A stretch of DNA of 23,313 nt from CAVZLD01 sp964522605 (GTDB taxonomy: Bacteria; Planctomycetota; Planctomycetia; Pirellulales; Pirellulaceae): NCBI GenBank assembly GCA_964522605.1, contig CAZFWV010000078.1, positions 1-23,313 of the forward strand, in the 5' to 3' direction. Shown piece after piece: positions 8,215 to 16,222 of the stretch; within the stretch, counting starts at the first letter, position 1, and each line of letters opens with the position of its first letter. The notes beneath the pieces are model-generated. The model was given only the letters and a program-made list of their open reading frames with translations, searched no databases and was not told the DNA's origin. The translations under genes and the position numbers were made by a program.

Positions 8215-9999
8215 TCACTTCAGTCGTTCTTGCTGGGCTGCCAGCTGAGCGCGCAGGCGTTGCGGCACCTTGTCGCCGAACTTCGCCAAAAACGCCTCCG
8301 CGTCCTCCATATCCCGCAGATAGGCTTTCTGATCGACCTTCAGCAACTCGTCAAAATCCGCCGAATCGATCTCCAGATTGGACAGATCGAAATCCTCTTT
8401 TCGAGGCATATAACCGATGGCAGACTCCTCCGCGCCGATCTTCCCTTCGACTCGCTCACACATCCACTTCAGGACGCGGCTATTGTCGCCGTACCCCGGC
8501 CACAGGAACCGCCCATCCCGGCCCGTTCGGAACCAGTTGACGTAGAACACCGCGGGAGCGTGCTTGCCCAAACGGTCGCCCATCTTGAACCAATGGCTCC
8601 AATAATCGGCCATGTTATACCCACAGAAGGGCAACATCGCGAACGGATCGCGGCGCAACGTTTGCCCGACATCAAGAGCTGCCGCCGTCGTTTCCGATGC
8701 GGCCATGGCACCCATGAAGACTCCATGATCGAAATCAAAGGCCTGCGTCACCAAGGGCACGACGCGGGTCCGCCGCCCTCCGAAGACGAAGATGTCGATC
8801 GGCACGCCTGCCGGATCCTCCCAGTCTTCGCAAATCACCGGACACTGGGCTGCGGGAGCAGTGAATCGGGCGTTGGGATGAGCCGCTTTATGATCGCAGT
8901 CGGGTGTCCATTCGTTGCCCTTCCAGTCAATCGCATGATTGCACGGTTCGTCGATCCCCTCCCACCAAATGTCATCATCATCCGTCAGGGCACAATTCGT
9001 GAAGATGCAGTTGTCCTTCAACGTCAGCATTGCCATCGGATTCGACTTCATGCTGGTTCCGGGCGCCACGCCAAAGAAGCCCGCTTCGGGATTGATCGCG
9101 TACAGTCGGCCATCGGCCCCGATCTTCATCCAGGCGATATCATCGCCAATGCACTCCGACTTCCACCCTTCGACAGTGGGTGTGAGCATCGCCAGATTCG
9201 TCTTGCCACAGGCGGAGGGAAACGCCGCAGCAATGTGAAATTGACGACCTTCCGGATTCGTAAGTCGCAGGATCAGCATATGCTCAGCCATCCAGCCTTC
9301 ATCCCGCGCCATCCGAGAAGCAATGCGGAGCGCAAGACACTTCTTTCCGAGCAACGCATTTCCGCCATACCCTGATCCATACGACCAGATCAGACTCTCT
9401 TCGGGGAAGTGTGCAATGTACTTCTGCTCAATCGGCGCGCACGGCCAGGGAACATCCTCCTGACCGGGCTCAAGCGGCGCACCCACGGAATGTAAACACG
9501 GGATGAATTCTCCATCCTCTCCCAGGGCCTCGAGTACTTGATCGCCAACTCGAGTCATCACGTGCATGTTCGCGACGACGTAGGGGGAATCGGTGATTTG
9601 GACGCCCACCTTGGAAATGGGCGATCCAATCGGTCCCATCGAGAAGGGAATGACGTACATCGTCCGGCCCTTCATGCAGCCGGAATAGAGCTCCTTCATC
9701 GTCTGCTTCAACTCGACCGGATCGATCCAGTTGTTCGTCGGACCTGCATCTTCTTCCTTCAGCGAAGCAATGTACGTGCGGTTCTCGACGCGTGCGACAT
9801 CCGTTGGATCGCTGCGGAATAAGAAACTGTTCGGACGCTTCTCCTTGGCCAGCTTCGTTGCCATTCCACTGTCGACCATCAACTGCATCAGCCGGTCATA
9901 CTCGGCCTGCGAACCGTCTGCCCACTCCACTCGATCGGGCTGACACATCTTCTGGACTTCCGTGACCCACGCCAGTAATTGTTTGTTACTCGTTTTCAC
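8215..9999 (-). CDS. pckG: phosphoenolpyruvate carboxykinase (GTP)
   Basis: 594 residues from a GTG at 9997-9999, close to the usual ~600 of GTP-dependent PEPCK. It converts oxaloacetate and GTP to PEP, GDP and CO2 in the cytoplasm, the entry to gluconeogenesis. Family motifs are clear: N-terminal LLAWVTEVQKMCQPDRVEW, the substrate loop YGGNALLGKKC, the P-loop with reactive Cys in FPSACGKTN, the second metal-binding motif CIGDDIAWMK, the segment INPEAGFFGVAPGTS, and PRKEDFDL near the C-terminus. The GTG is chosen because AAGGA (10011-10015) lies 11 nt upstream and homologues begin near here; a TTG at 10062 would add 21 residues that do not look like the family. The kinase-like gene follows 12 bp downstream on the same strand. 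Divergent from the phosphoesterase gene. Confidence 0.97.
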   Translation of the reverse strand: MKTSNKQLLAWVTEVQKMCQPDRVEWADGSQAEYDRLMQLMVDSGMATKLAKEKRPNSFLFRSDPTDVARVENRTYIASLKEEDAGPTNNWIDPVELKQTMKELYSGCMKGRTMYVIPFSMGPIGSPISKVGVQITDSPYVVANMHVMTRVGDQVLEALGEDGEFIPCLHSVGAPLEPGQEDVPWPCAPIEQKYIAHFPEESLIWSYGSGYGGNALLGKKCLALRIASRMARDEGWMAEHMLILRLTNPEGRQFHIAAAFPSACGKTNLAMLTPTVEGWKSECIGDDIAWMKIGADGRLYAINPEAGFFGVAPGTSMKSNPMAMLTLKDNCIFTNCALTDDDDIWWEGIDEPCNHAIDWKGNEWTPDCDHKAAHPNARFTAPAAQCPVICEDWEDPAGVPIDIFVFGGRRTRVVPLVTQAFDFDHGVFMGAMAASETTAAALDVGQTLRRDPFAMLPFCGYNMADYWSHWFKMGDRLGKHAPAVFYVNWFRTGRDGRFLWPGYGDNSRVLKWMCERVEGKIGAEESAIGYMPRKEDFDLSNLEIDSADFDELLKVDQKAYLRDMEDAEAFLAKFGDKVPQRLRAQLAAQQERLK

Positions 10000-10357
10000 G
10001 GTCTGCGCTTTCCTTTTTGTCCAAAACCCTTTGATTTCGTGGTCGCCCGAATCGAAGTCCAACTGAGCGGATCGCAGTCCACCGGGAGATGTCCGCCGGC
10101 ACGAACGCCTTCTATCGACGGCGGCGCAGCCAATCGACCCGGGCGACCAACGGGAGACCGGAAATCACCGGTGTCCCGTGGCTTCCTGAGGAACATCCGC
10201 CTCGCCGTAGGGAAAATGTAGCAAAAACTCGCTCCGACCACAGTCATGTGGGGATCGACTATAGTGGATCGGGAGGCCGTCGTCCATGACGGACCACTCG
10301 AGCCGTGTAGCGGTGGACCCGCGGTTTTGCAGCGACGATTTGCGTAAGGGGCGCGGA
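10000..10357. promoter_or_regulatory. divergent intergenic region between pckG and the phosphoesterase gene
   Basis: 358 bp that must hold both promoters. I see a strong imperfect hairpin at 10150-10179, a TATAGT at about 10260 that could be a -10 box for the plus-strand gene without a recognisable -35, and an AAGGGG (10346-10351) 6 nt before the ATG at 10358. No convincing small gene is present. Confidence 0.5.
10150..10179. repeat. 12-bp inverted repeat in the pckG upstream region
   Basis: Arms ACGGGAGACCGG (10150-10161) and CCGGTGTCCCGT (10168-10179) pair at 11 of 12 positions around a 6-base loop AAATCA. It lies about 150 bp upstream of the pckG start and about 180 bp upstream of the phosphoesterase start. 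It could be an operator, a leader hairpin or a small repeat. No other copy was noticed in the window. Confidence 0.6.
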
Positions 10358-11317
10358 ATGCAGAGGCACGCGATGAGTCGGCGAGATTTTACCCAGATTC
10401 TGGCCAGCGGGCCGCTGCTCGCCGCCCATTCTACCGGGGCCTCGGCACAGGACCCCAATCCGCCGTTTGCGTTCGGAGTCGTTGCGGATGTGCAATACGC
10501 GAATGTCGATCCGGTCGGCTCACGCTACTATCGCGAGTCCCGGGACAAGCTCGCGGATTGCATCCAGCAATTCAACCAGATGGAACTGGCTTTTGTCGTC
10601 GACCTGGGCGACTTGATCGATCGCGACTTCGACAGCTTCGGCGACGTGCTGCCCATTTACAACCACCTGAAATGGCCCCACCACCACGTCCTGGGGAATC
10701 ATGATTTCTCCGTCGAGGCCGCCCGAATCGACGAAGTACCGGGGCGGATCGGACTGCCGCATCGCTACTACGCCTTCCACCATCAGTCCTGGCGGTTCCT
10801 CGTGCTGGACGGAAACGATGTGAGTCTCTTCGGACGTCCACAAAGCACACCGGAGTATCGGGAAGCCGAACGAATGTACGAGTCGCTTCGGACGCGGAAG
10901 GTTCCCTGGGCACAGACCTGGAACGGGGCAATCGGTCGCAAACAAATCGAGTGGCTTCAGCTGCAGCTCGACGAAGCCTCACAGCAGCAAGAACGCGTCG
11001 TCATCTTCTGCCACTATCCCGTCTACCCCGACAATGCACACAATCTGTGGAACAGCGCGGAACTACTCGATGTTTTTGATCACTACCCGTGCATCGTCGC
11101 CTATCTAAATGGACACAACCATGCCGGAAATTACGCGCAGCGAGCTGGCATCCATTACCTGACTATTCCTGGCATGGTGGAAACGCCCAACACAACCGCG
11201 TTCGCCGTCGTACGCGTTGATCCGAACCAGCTGGAAGTGATTGCGGGAGATTGGAGGCTGGAGGCGGGAGACTGGAGGCGGAAGAGAAGAGAGAAGAATG
11301 TAGAATGTAGAGAGTAG
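10358..11317 (+). CDS. Tat-secreted metallophosphoesterase, ADP-ribose/CDP-alcohol diphosphatase-like
   Basis: About 319 residues. The metallophosphatase motifs appear in order: DVQY (Gln in place of the usual His, as in the Mn-dependent ADP-ribose/CDP-alcohol diphosphatase group), GDLID, GNHD, CHYP and GHNH. RYYRESRDKL and PIYNHLKWPHHHVLGNHD are also typical of that group, so a nucleotide-diphosphate hydrolase is the best guess. The N-terminus MSRRDFTQILA with ASA-QD cleavage is a twin-arginine signal, so it acts outside the cytoplasm. The start at 10358 has AAGGGG 6 nt upstream; 10373 is the alternative, and an in-frame ATG at 10286 lacks support. From about base 11245 the C-terminus is encoded by heptamer repeats and the stop TAG (11315-11317) lies in them, so the native C-terminus appears altered. 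Confidence 0.88.
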   Translation: MQRHAMSRRDFTQILASGPLLAAHSTGASAQDPNPPFAFGVVADVQYANVDPVGSRYYRESRDKLADCIQQFNQMELAFVVDLGDLIDRDFDSFGDVLPIYNHLKWPHHHVLGNHDFSVEAARIDEVPGRIGLPHRYYAFHHQSWRFLVLDGNDVSLFGRPQSTPEYREAERMYESLRTRKVPWAQTWNGAIGRKQIEWLQLQLDEASQQQERVVIFCHYPVYPDNAHNLWNSAELLDVFDHYPCIVAYLNGHNHAGNYAQRAGIHYLTIPGMVETPNTTAFAVVRVDPNQLEVIAGDWRLEAGDWRRKRREKNVECRE

Positions 11318-11334
11318 AGAGTAGAGAGTAGAGA
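11245..11334 (+). repeat. heptamer repeat tracts, left block
   Basis: Two successive 7-bp tandem tracts. 11245-11279 has five units of the type TGGAGGC/GGGAGAY. 11300-11334 has one GTAGAAT and four GTAGAGA units. The first tract codes the last residues of the phosphoesterase, and its stop codon falls in the second. The first tract is the inverse complement of the tract at 11417-11463. Confidence 0.9.
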
Positions 11335-11416
11335 CGAAACAATGTGGATGTGCGCGGCATCGTGAGACTGTTGCCGACTGCTCGTGTTCCTTATCTCCTC
11401 GTCCCCAAGCATTCTT

Positions 11417-11463
11417 CCTCCAGCCTCCAGCCTCCAGCCTCCCGCCTCCCGCCTCCAGCCTCA
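11417..11463 (-). repeat. heptamer repeat tract, right block
   Basis: Six 7-bp units of CCTCCAG or CCTCCCG followed by a partial unit CCTCA. The tract ends in the stop codon (11461-11463) of the convergent serine hydrolase. It is complementary to the GGAGGC-type units at 11245-11279, so the whole interval between the two genes could fold into a large hairpin. Confidence 0.88.
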
Positions 11464-12552
11464 CTCCTCCCCAAGCAGTCGAAACGCCCGGTTGCCGGCG
11501 GCACGATCTTCATGCAGTCTTCTGCCGATCCAACTGACGATGATTTCCTGGCTGGGCAGGACGGCCATGCCTTCCTGGCCGCCATGACCAAAACAGGCAA
11601 ACAGATCATCCGGCACGTCGGGAAACCATAATCGTCCGTCCCGAGCGGTTCGATTCAACCACCACATCCAGCTGTAGCCACCACTGTGATCGCATTGATT
11701 CCCGCCGCCGCCGATCGATCGGACCGGGAAAATCGTCTCCACGACCTCGCCGGTTGTTCGCGGAATGGACAGGGGCAGAGGGTCGTTCACGCAGAGCACG
11801 GCCAGGTCCTTACGGAGAATCTGTTGGTCCGCCCATCTTCCCTGATGGAGGAACAAGAGTCCGAACCGGCAAAAATCGCGTGCGGACAGCTGAAATCGTC
11901 CGGTCTTCGCCTGAAGTACATGCGGCGTTCCGTCTTCAAATTGGAGCGGCTTTGATAATAGAGGCATGATCACGGACTGCTCTGCCTGATCCCAACTCAC
12001 CCCGAAGACTCGCAGAATCAGCGTATCCCAGAAGAAGCCCATCGTGGCGTCGTTGTAATCAAACGCCGTTCCAGGCTCCTCGCGGTAGCCCAAGCACGCC
12101 GTTTGAAAACCCAGGTGTCGAAAGGTGACTCGCAGATCCTTGTGATCCGTCGCCTGACGGACCTTTGCGTCCGACTGCCAGAAGTCCGCGACGTGCGCGT
12201 CGAGGCTCTCAAGTTTTCCGGTCGCCACCGCCTGCATCAAGAGGTAGCTGTAAACCGGTTTCAGGGCGGACGCGACATCGTGCGGACGGTCATAGTCTGC
12301 CCACGAGTAGACAAGATAGCCGCGTCGCACGATGCAGCCACAGCCACCAACAATCTCACGAAAGGCATCCAGCCGCGCCTCATCCAGCCCCAACTCGGAT
12401 GGAGCGCGACGTTCCCATTGTGCGCCGGGAAACACGGAGCTCTTCAACGCGACCTGACCGTCATCACCACACACCGTCGCGGTCGTCGCGCCAATCAGGG
12501 TCCCGACGAGAGCAAGGACGCGAAACCAACTTGCCGCGGTCGATGGTCTCAT
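11461..12552 (-). CDS. secreted serine hydrolase, class C beta-lactamase-like
   Basis: 363 residues with an N-terminal hydrophobic signal segment (residues 11-28). The serine beta-lactamase/DD-peptidase fold is supported by an S-x-x-K motif SALK (S95-K98) at the start of a helix, a tyrosine motif Y166-N-D in EEPGTAFDYND, and HGG at 323-325 in the position of KTG. Members of this group are usually periplasmic esterases or peptidases rather than true beta-lactamases, and nothing here argues for antibiotic resistance. The ATG at 12552 has GAGGAG 9 nt upstream. The gene is convergent with the phosphoesterase and its stop codon coincides with the end of the heptamer tract. The DUF2177 gene lies 132 bp upstream on the same strand. 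Confidence 0.85.
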   Translation of the reverse strand: MRPSTAASWFRVLALVGTLIGATTATVCGDDGQVALKSSVFPGAQWERRAPSELGLDEARLDAFREIVGGCGCIVRRGYLVYSWADYDRPHDVASALKPVYSYLLMQAVATGKLESLDAHVADFWQSDAKVRQATDHKDLRVTFRHLGFQTACLGYREEPGTAFDYNDATMGFFWDTLILRVFGVSWDQAEQSVIMPLLSKPLQFEDGTPHVLQAKTGRFQLSARDFCRFGLLFLHQGRWADQQILRKDLAVLCVNDPLPLSIPRTTGEVVETIFPVRSIGGGGNQCDHSGGYSWMWWLNRTARDGRLWFPDVPDDLFACFGHGGQEGMAVLPSQEIIVSWIGRRLHEDRAAGNRAFRLLGEE

Positions 12553-12684
12553 CTCGATTCACTCCTCGATGATTTGCACTGCTCCCTAACGGAGAGAATA
12601 CAGTTCTCGCGGCAAGAAATCGAGCGACCGACGGGAGCACCCCGTTGGGTTGCGGCCCCGCCTCTGTCCGATTCCCACCTTACA

Positions 12685-13086
12685 TTACCTCAACCATTTT
12701 CCCGCATAGAAGGCAATGCAACTGACGGAAGTGGCCAAGACGGCACCCCAACACATATCGACGATCGTGACAATCAACGGCCAATCCTTCACGGTGGCAA
12801 GATTCGTCAGGTCGTACGTGGCGTACGTAATCAGCCCGAAGAGGGCACCCAAAATCAGAACCTTCCGAATCGAGTTCGCCTGCAAACCGGGAGCTACGAC
12901 GAACACAACCAGTCCGGCAATGAAGAGCAGATAGAAAACGATCGCCGCCGTCCAATTCGGCGAAGACCGCATCAAGTAACCGAGGTGTTTCTGATAGAAT
13001 CCTCGCGCGACCACGCCCAGCCAGATCATGTCGATCGCGAAAAACGCCACAAGCGTGACCAGATAAAGCTTGACATGCTCTTTCAT
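12685..13086 (-). CDS. DUF2177 family membrane protein
   Basis: 133 residues from the ATG at 13086. It has about four hydrophobic segments: KLYLVTLVAFFAIDMIWLG, AAIVFYLLFIAGLVVFVV, VLILGALFGLITYATYDL and IVTIVDMCWGAVLATSV. The pattern D-x-x-WLG...FY..HLG and YATYDLTNLAT is characteristic of DUF2177, a small inner-membrane family of unknown function. A GTG at 13113 could extend it by nine residues (TTVTGKRT), but ATG-Lys-Glu is the more usual start. Upstream is a 284-bp gap shared with the divergent enolase-superfamily gene. Confidence 0.85.
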   Translation of the reverse strand: MKEHVKLYLVTLVAFFAIDMIWLGVVARGFYQKHLGYLMRSSPNWTAAIVFYLLFIAGLVVFVVAPGLQANSIRKVLILGALFGLITYATYDLTNLATVKDWPLIVTIVDMCWGAVLATSVSCIAFYAGKWLR

Positions 13087-13140
13087 TGTTCGTTTTCCCG
13101 TTACCGTGGTCACCTAACCCGTGGCAGAGCATCATGCGGA

Positions 13141-13163
13141 GCGACGCCGGTGAATCGCGTCGC
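13141..13163. repeat. short perfect inverted repeat in a divergent intergenic region
   Basis: GCGACGC (13141-13147) and GCGTCGC (13157-13163) are perfect complements around a 9-base loop. The site lies between the divergent DUF2177 and enolase-superfamily genes, and GCGTCGC recurs at 13282-13288. It could be an operator, but a 7-bp stem in GC-rich DNA is weak evidence. Confidence 0.35.
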
Positions 13164-13300
13164 ATCGAAGCAGTCACACCCACTCCCACTGTATCGGCAG
13201 ATTTACGTAGGAGGGATGGGCACGCGCACACCCAACCAGTTCCCCAGCGTTTCCGCATTTCCTCGATTATAGTCGTCTGATGCGTCGCGAACATGGATCC

Positions 13301-13328
13301 TTGCGACCTTTCGTGCCCTGGGTACACT
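13301..13328 (+). promoter_or_regulatory. candidate sigma-70-type promoter of the enolase-superfamily gene
   Basis: TTGCGA (13301-13306) and TACACT (13323-13328) are separated by 16 bp. The start codon is 42 bp beyond the -10, a normal leader length. This is the best promoter-like pair seen in the window, judged by eye only. Confidence 0.35.
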
Positions 13329-13370
13329 GTACGCGTGCTGGCGTGTCTTGAAGAAGAAGAGGATTCGATC

Positions 13371-14612
13371 ATGCATTTGGATCGCCGTCAGATGCTCTCG
13401 GTGCTGGCCAGTGCAAGCGTCGCAAGTTGGGCCAAGCCGCTCGATGCATTCGAAGCGCCGGAGGAGATGGAACGGAGGTTGATTCGGGCCGCGGAGGCAC
13501 CGGTGTTGGATGCCAGCCGTTTCCCATCGCCGGTTATTATTGATTCGATCGAGCTGCTGCAATTGGGGCGTGACGAGTTTGTGCGTGTTCGTTCGAAAGA
13601 TGGGGCCGAGGGCATCGCCGTCACCAATTCGCGGGGCCGAATTCTGGGACCCATCTTGCAGGAGTTGATCGTTCCCTATTTCCTAGGCAAGGATGCGAGG
13701 CAACTTGAGACGCATCTTTGGGAAGTGTATCGGTACCAGAGCAACTACAAGCTGCAAGGACTCGCATTCTGGTGTCCAATCGCGTGGGTTGAGTTCGCGA
13801 TTCTCGACCTGCTCGGACGGATTGCCCAGAAGTCGCTTGGCCAACTGCTGGGAACCGTCGTTCGTCGCCAGGTTCCATATTACGTCGCGAGCAGTCGGCG
13901 TGACACGACGCCAGAGCAGGAAGTCGAGCACTTGCAGCAACTGCTTGAGCAAAGTCAGGCAAAAGCCGTCAAGTTTCGCGTTGGTGGTCGGATGAGTCGA
14001 AACCAGGACGCGTTGCCCGGCCGAACCGAGCGGCTGATTCCGCTTGCGCGAAAGACGCTTGGGGACGGAATCGACTTGCACGCCGATTCCAACAGCTCAT
14101 ACGATCCTCCGGAAGCAATTCGCATCGGACACATGCTGGAGGAGGTGGGAGCGGTCTATTTTGAGGAACCGTGTCGATTTGACGAGCTGGAAGCAACAAA
14201 AGAGGTGACCGACGCGTTGGCGATTCCCGTCGCGGGGGGTGAGCAGGAATTCAGTGAGTGGCGTTTTCGCTGGATGATTCGGAATCGCGTCGTGGATATT
14301 GTCCAGCCCGACCTTCAGTATTATGGTGGACTCATTCGTTCAACACGCGTCGCCCGGATGGCGGCCGTCGCGGAAATGCCGACAACCGTCCACATCTCAG
14401 GCGGCTTCGGCTTCGTGTACATGTTGCACTTCGCCTCTTACATCGACGATATCGGGCGTTACCAGGAATACAAAATCGGCATCGAACGCTATCGGGATTG
14501 GTTCGATCCGCCTCTCGCGATTCATGACGGTTGCCTTCTGGTTCCGGAAGGCCCAGGAGTCGGCATCCGAGATCCGGCGGGCCTGCTGAAAGAAGCGAAA
14601 CCTGTCCTTTGA
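13371..14612 (+). CDS. mandelate racemase/muconate lactonizing enzyme family protein with Tat-like signal
   Basis: 413 residues. The enolase-superfamily barrel shows its three metal ligands, D239 (LHADSN), E265 (YFEEP) and E291 (GGEQE). It also has an MR-subgroup-type Asp/His pair, D314 (IVQPD) and H341 (TVHISGG), and the K-x-K position as K201-F-R. These residues fit abstraction of an alpha-proton from a sugar acid or similar carboxylate, by dehydration or racemisation; the substrate is unknown. The N-terminus DRRQMLSVLASASVASWA resembles a twin-arginine signal, common in planctomycete enzymes of this kind but unusual for the superfamily. The start at 13371 has AAGAGGA 7 nt upstream. The PQQ-like gene follows after 52 bp and may share the transcript. 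Confidence 0.9.
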   Translation: MHLDRRQMLSVLASASVASWAKPLDAFEAPEEMERRLIRAAEAPVLDASRFPSPVIIDSIELLQLGRDEFVRVRSKDGAEGIAVTNSRGRILGPILQELIVPYFLGKDARQLETHLWEVYRYQSNYKLQGLAFWCPIAWVEFAILDLLGRIAQKSLGQLLGTVVRRQVPYYVASSRRDTTPEQEVEHLQQLLEQSQAKAVKFRVGGRMSRNQDALPGRTERLIPLARKTLGDGIDLHADSNSSYDPPEAIRIGHMLEEVGAVYFEEPCRFDELEATKEVTDALAIPVAGGEQEFSEWRFRWMIRNRVVDIVQPDLQYYGGLIRSTRVARMAAVAEMPTTVHISGGFGFVYMLHFASYIDDIGRYQEYKIGIERYRDWFDPPLAIHDGCLLVPEGPGVGIRDPAGLLKEAKPVL

Positions 14613-14664
14613 ACAGCCTGCTACCTTTCCTTCCTTTACCACTTTCACTGACGAGAACCTTACC

Positions 14665-15960
14665 ATGCGACAATCTGTCTCCGTATCGTGCTTAACGGTT
14701 TTGATCGGCTTTGTGGTTGCTTTTCCCTGTTTCGGTGATTGGCCCCGGTTCCGGGGCGCTGAATCCAATGGCATCTGCGAGGAAACGGGGCTCATCACCG
14801 ACCTGCCGGAGGACGGCTTGCCGCTACTATGGCAGATTGAAGGCTGCGGTACGGGCTACTCGTCGCTGGCAATCGTGGACAACACGATTTACACGATGGG
14901 CGATCTCGACATTGAAGGAGACAAGTCCCAATACGTGATCGCGTTTGACGTTGCGACGCAAGAACGACTTTGGACCACACGCATCGGACCACCGCACGGC
15001 GATGGCTCGCGCTGCACGCCAACGGTCGACGGCGAGCATGTCTATGCGTTGGGAACTTCCGGCGACCTGGTCTGTCTGAATGCCAAGACGGGCGTCATCG
15101 TCTGGCAGAGGAACCTGGAACAGGATTTCGACGGAAAGATGATGTCGGGATGGCGGTGGAGTGAGTCTCCGTTGGTGGACGGAGATCGCGTGATCTGCAC
15201 GCCCGGCGCCAGCGATGCCATGCTGGTGGCACTGAACAAGGATTCCGGCGAGGTGATCTGGAAGTGCAGCGTCCCCGACTTAGGAAAACGCGGGAAGGAT
15301 GGGGCCGGCTATGCGTCGATCATCGCTGCGGAGATCGACGGCGTACGTCAGTACATTACGATCGTGGGACGAGGGGCGATCGGAGTCGCCGCGGACACAG
15401 GGCAATTCCTTTGGGGCTATAACGATATCGCCAACGACGTTGCGAATATCCCATCTCCTGTCGTTCGTGGAAATCAGGTCTTCGTCACGACCAGCTACAA
15501 GACCGGAAGTGCACTGCTGGAGCTGAAGCGTAATGGGGATCAGTTTGACGTTCGCGAAGTCTATTTCTTGACGCCGCGCGATTTTGAAAACCACCACGGG
15601 GGTGTCGTTCTCGTCGGGGATTACCTTTATGGTGGTGATGGCCAGAACAGCGGGACTCCCGTCTGCCTGGATTTTGCGACGGGCGAAATCAAATGGAAGG
15701 AAGATCGGTGGAAGCGGGACGTCGGCGCCAAAGGATCCGCAGCCGTGCTCTACGCGGATGGACATCTGCTGTTCCGCTTCGAGAGGGATGCGCTCCTGGC
15801 ATTGGTCGAGGCAACTCCGGAGGAATTCCGTGTCAAAGGCGTCTGTAAAGCCGCCGTCGATGATGGCCCCGCCTGGGCTCACCCGGTGATCTACGACGGA
15901 AAACTTTTCCTCCGCGCCAACAATCATCTCATGTGCTACGACATGAAGAAGAAAGGCTGA
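14665..15960 (+). CDS. secreted PQQ-like (BamB-type) eight-bladed beta-propeller protein
   Basis: 431 residues with a signal peptide (hydrophobic LTVLIGFVVAF, cleavage near CFG-DW). The mature protein begins DWPRFRG, typical of planctomycete PQQ-like repeat proteins. About eight repeats can be read, each with a hydrophobic strand pair and an AxDxxTGxxxW-type turn: AFDVATQERLW, CLNAKTGVIVW, ALNKDSGEVIW, GVAADTGQFLW, CLDFATGEIKW and less regular ones. This predicts an eight-bladed propeller outside the cytoplasm. The PQQ-like repeat does not by itself imply PQQ binding; most such proteins are scaffolds or of unknown role. No clear Shine-Dalgarno precedes the ATG. Two foldback repeats follow the stop. 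Confidence 0.88.
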   Translation: MRQSVSVSCLTVLIGFVVAFPCFGDWPRFRGAESNGICEETGLITDLPEDGLPLLWQIEGCGTGYSSLAIVDNTIYTMGDLDIEGDKSQYVIAFDVATQERLWTTRIGPPHGDGSRCTPTVDGEHVYALGTSGDLVCLNAKTGVIVWQRNLEQDFDGKMMSGWRWSESPLVDGDRVICTPGASDAMLVALNKDSGEVIWKCSVPDLGKRGKDGAGYASIIAAEIDGVRQYITIVGRGAIGVAADTGQFLWGYNDIANDVANIPSPVVRGNQVFVTTSYKTGSALLELKRNGDQFDVREVYFLTPRDFENHHGGVVLVGDYLYGGDGQNSGTPVCLDFATGEIKWKEDRWKRDVGAKGSAAVLYADGHLLFRFERDALLALVEATPEEFRVKGVCKAAVDDGPAWAHPVIYDGKLFLRANNHLMCYDMKKKG

Positions 15961-15995
15961 CACGGCGCATCGTGCGCGAGAGGTAACCACCCTCA

Positions 15996-16116
15996 GATTG
16001 GACCGAAAGAGAAGAGGAAACCACGGATTTGACGGAGGGTACGGATCCACACGGACCGATCGGTGGACATCCGTATCGTCCGTTCGATCCGTGGTTTCTC
16101 TTTGATCTTCGGTTCC
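15996..16116 (+). repeat. foldback repeat family A, copy 2
   Basis: The left arm (16001-16046) begins GACCGAAAGAGAAGAGG and contains CCACGGATTTGACGGAGG. The right arm (16069-16115) contains ATCCGTGGTTTCTC and ends CTTCGGTTC. The arms pair imperfectly over about 46 bp around a 22-base centre. It matches the copy at 1995-2100 in inverted orientation. It starts about 40 bp after the PQQ-like gene's stop codon. Confidence 0.85.
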
Positions 16117-16222
16117 GCTCGACTTGTGCGCAACTCACCTCTGTTGTGCGCGGGTCTCCCAACTCCGCACTCCCCAGCACTCCATTCGGCGGGACTAGGA
16201 GTCCGGCGCCAAGCTATGAGCA

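Noticed and set aside
8230..9375. Long open frame (381 codons) on the plus strand
   Set aside because: It lies antisense within pckG, whose protein matches its family along the whole length; the antisense product resembles nothing.
11461..12552. Antibiotic-resistance beta-lactamase
   Set aside because: The SxxK/YND/HGG pattern fits the broad serine hydrolase family; the tyrosine and third motifs differ from true class C beta-lactamases.
12103..13272. 389-codon open frame on the plus strand
   Set aside because: It runs antisense through the serine hydrolase and the DUF2177 gene, both well supported; its product is Arg/His/Gln-rich without domain features.
13195..13275. Possible tRNA, because translations here give GTRTPN-like and GVRVPIPP-like peptides often seen over tRNA genes
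   Set aside because: No acceptor stem, no GGTTCRA T-loop and no anticodon arm could be laid out on either strand.
15280..16050. 256-codon open frame on the minus strand
   Set aside because: Antisense to the PQQ-like propeller gene and starting in foldback repeat DNA.
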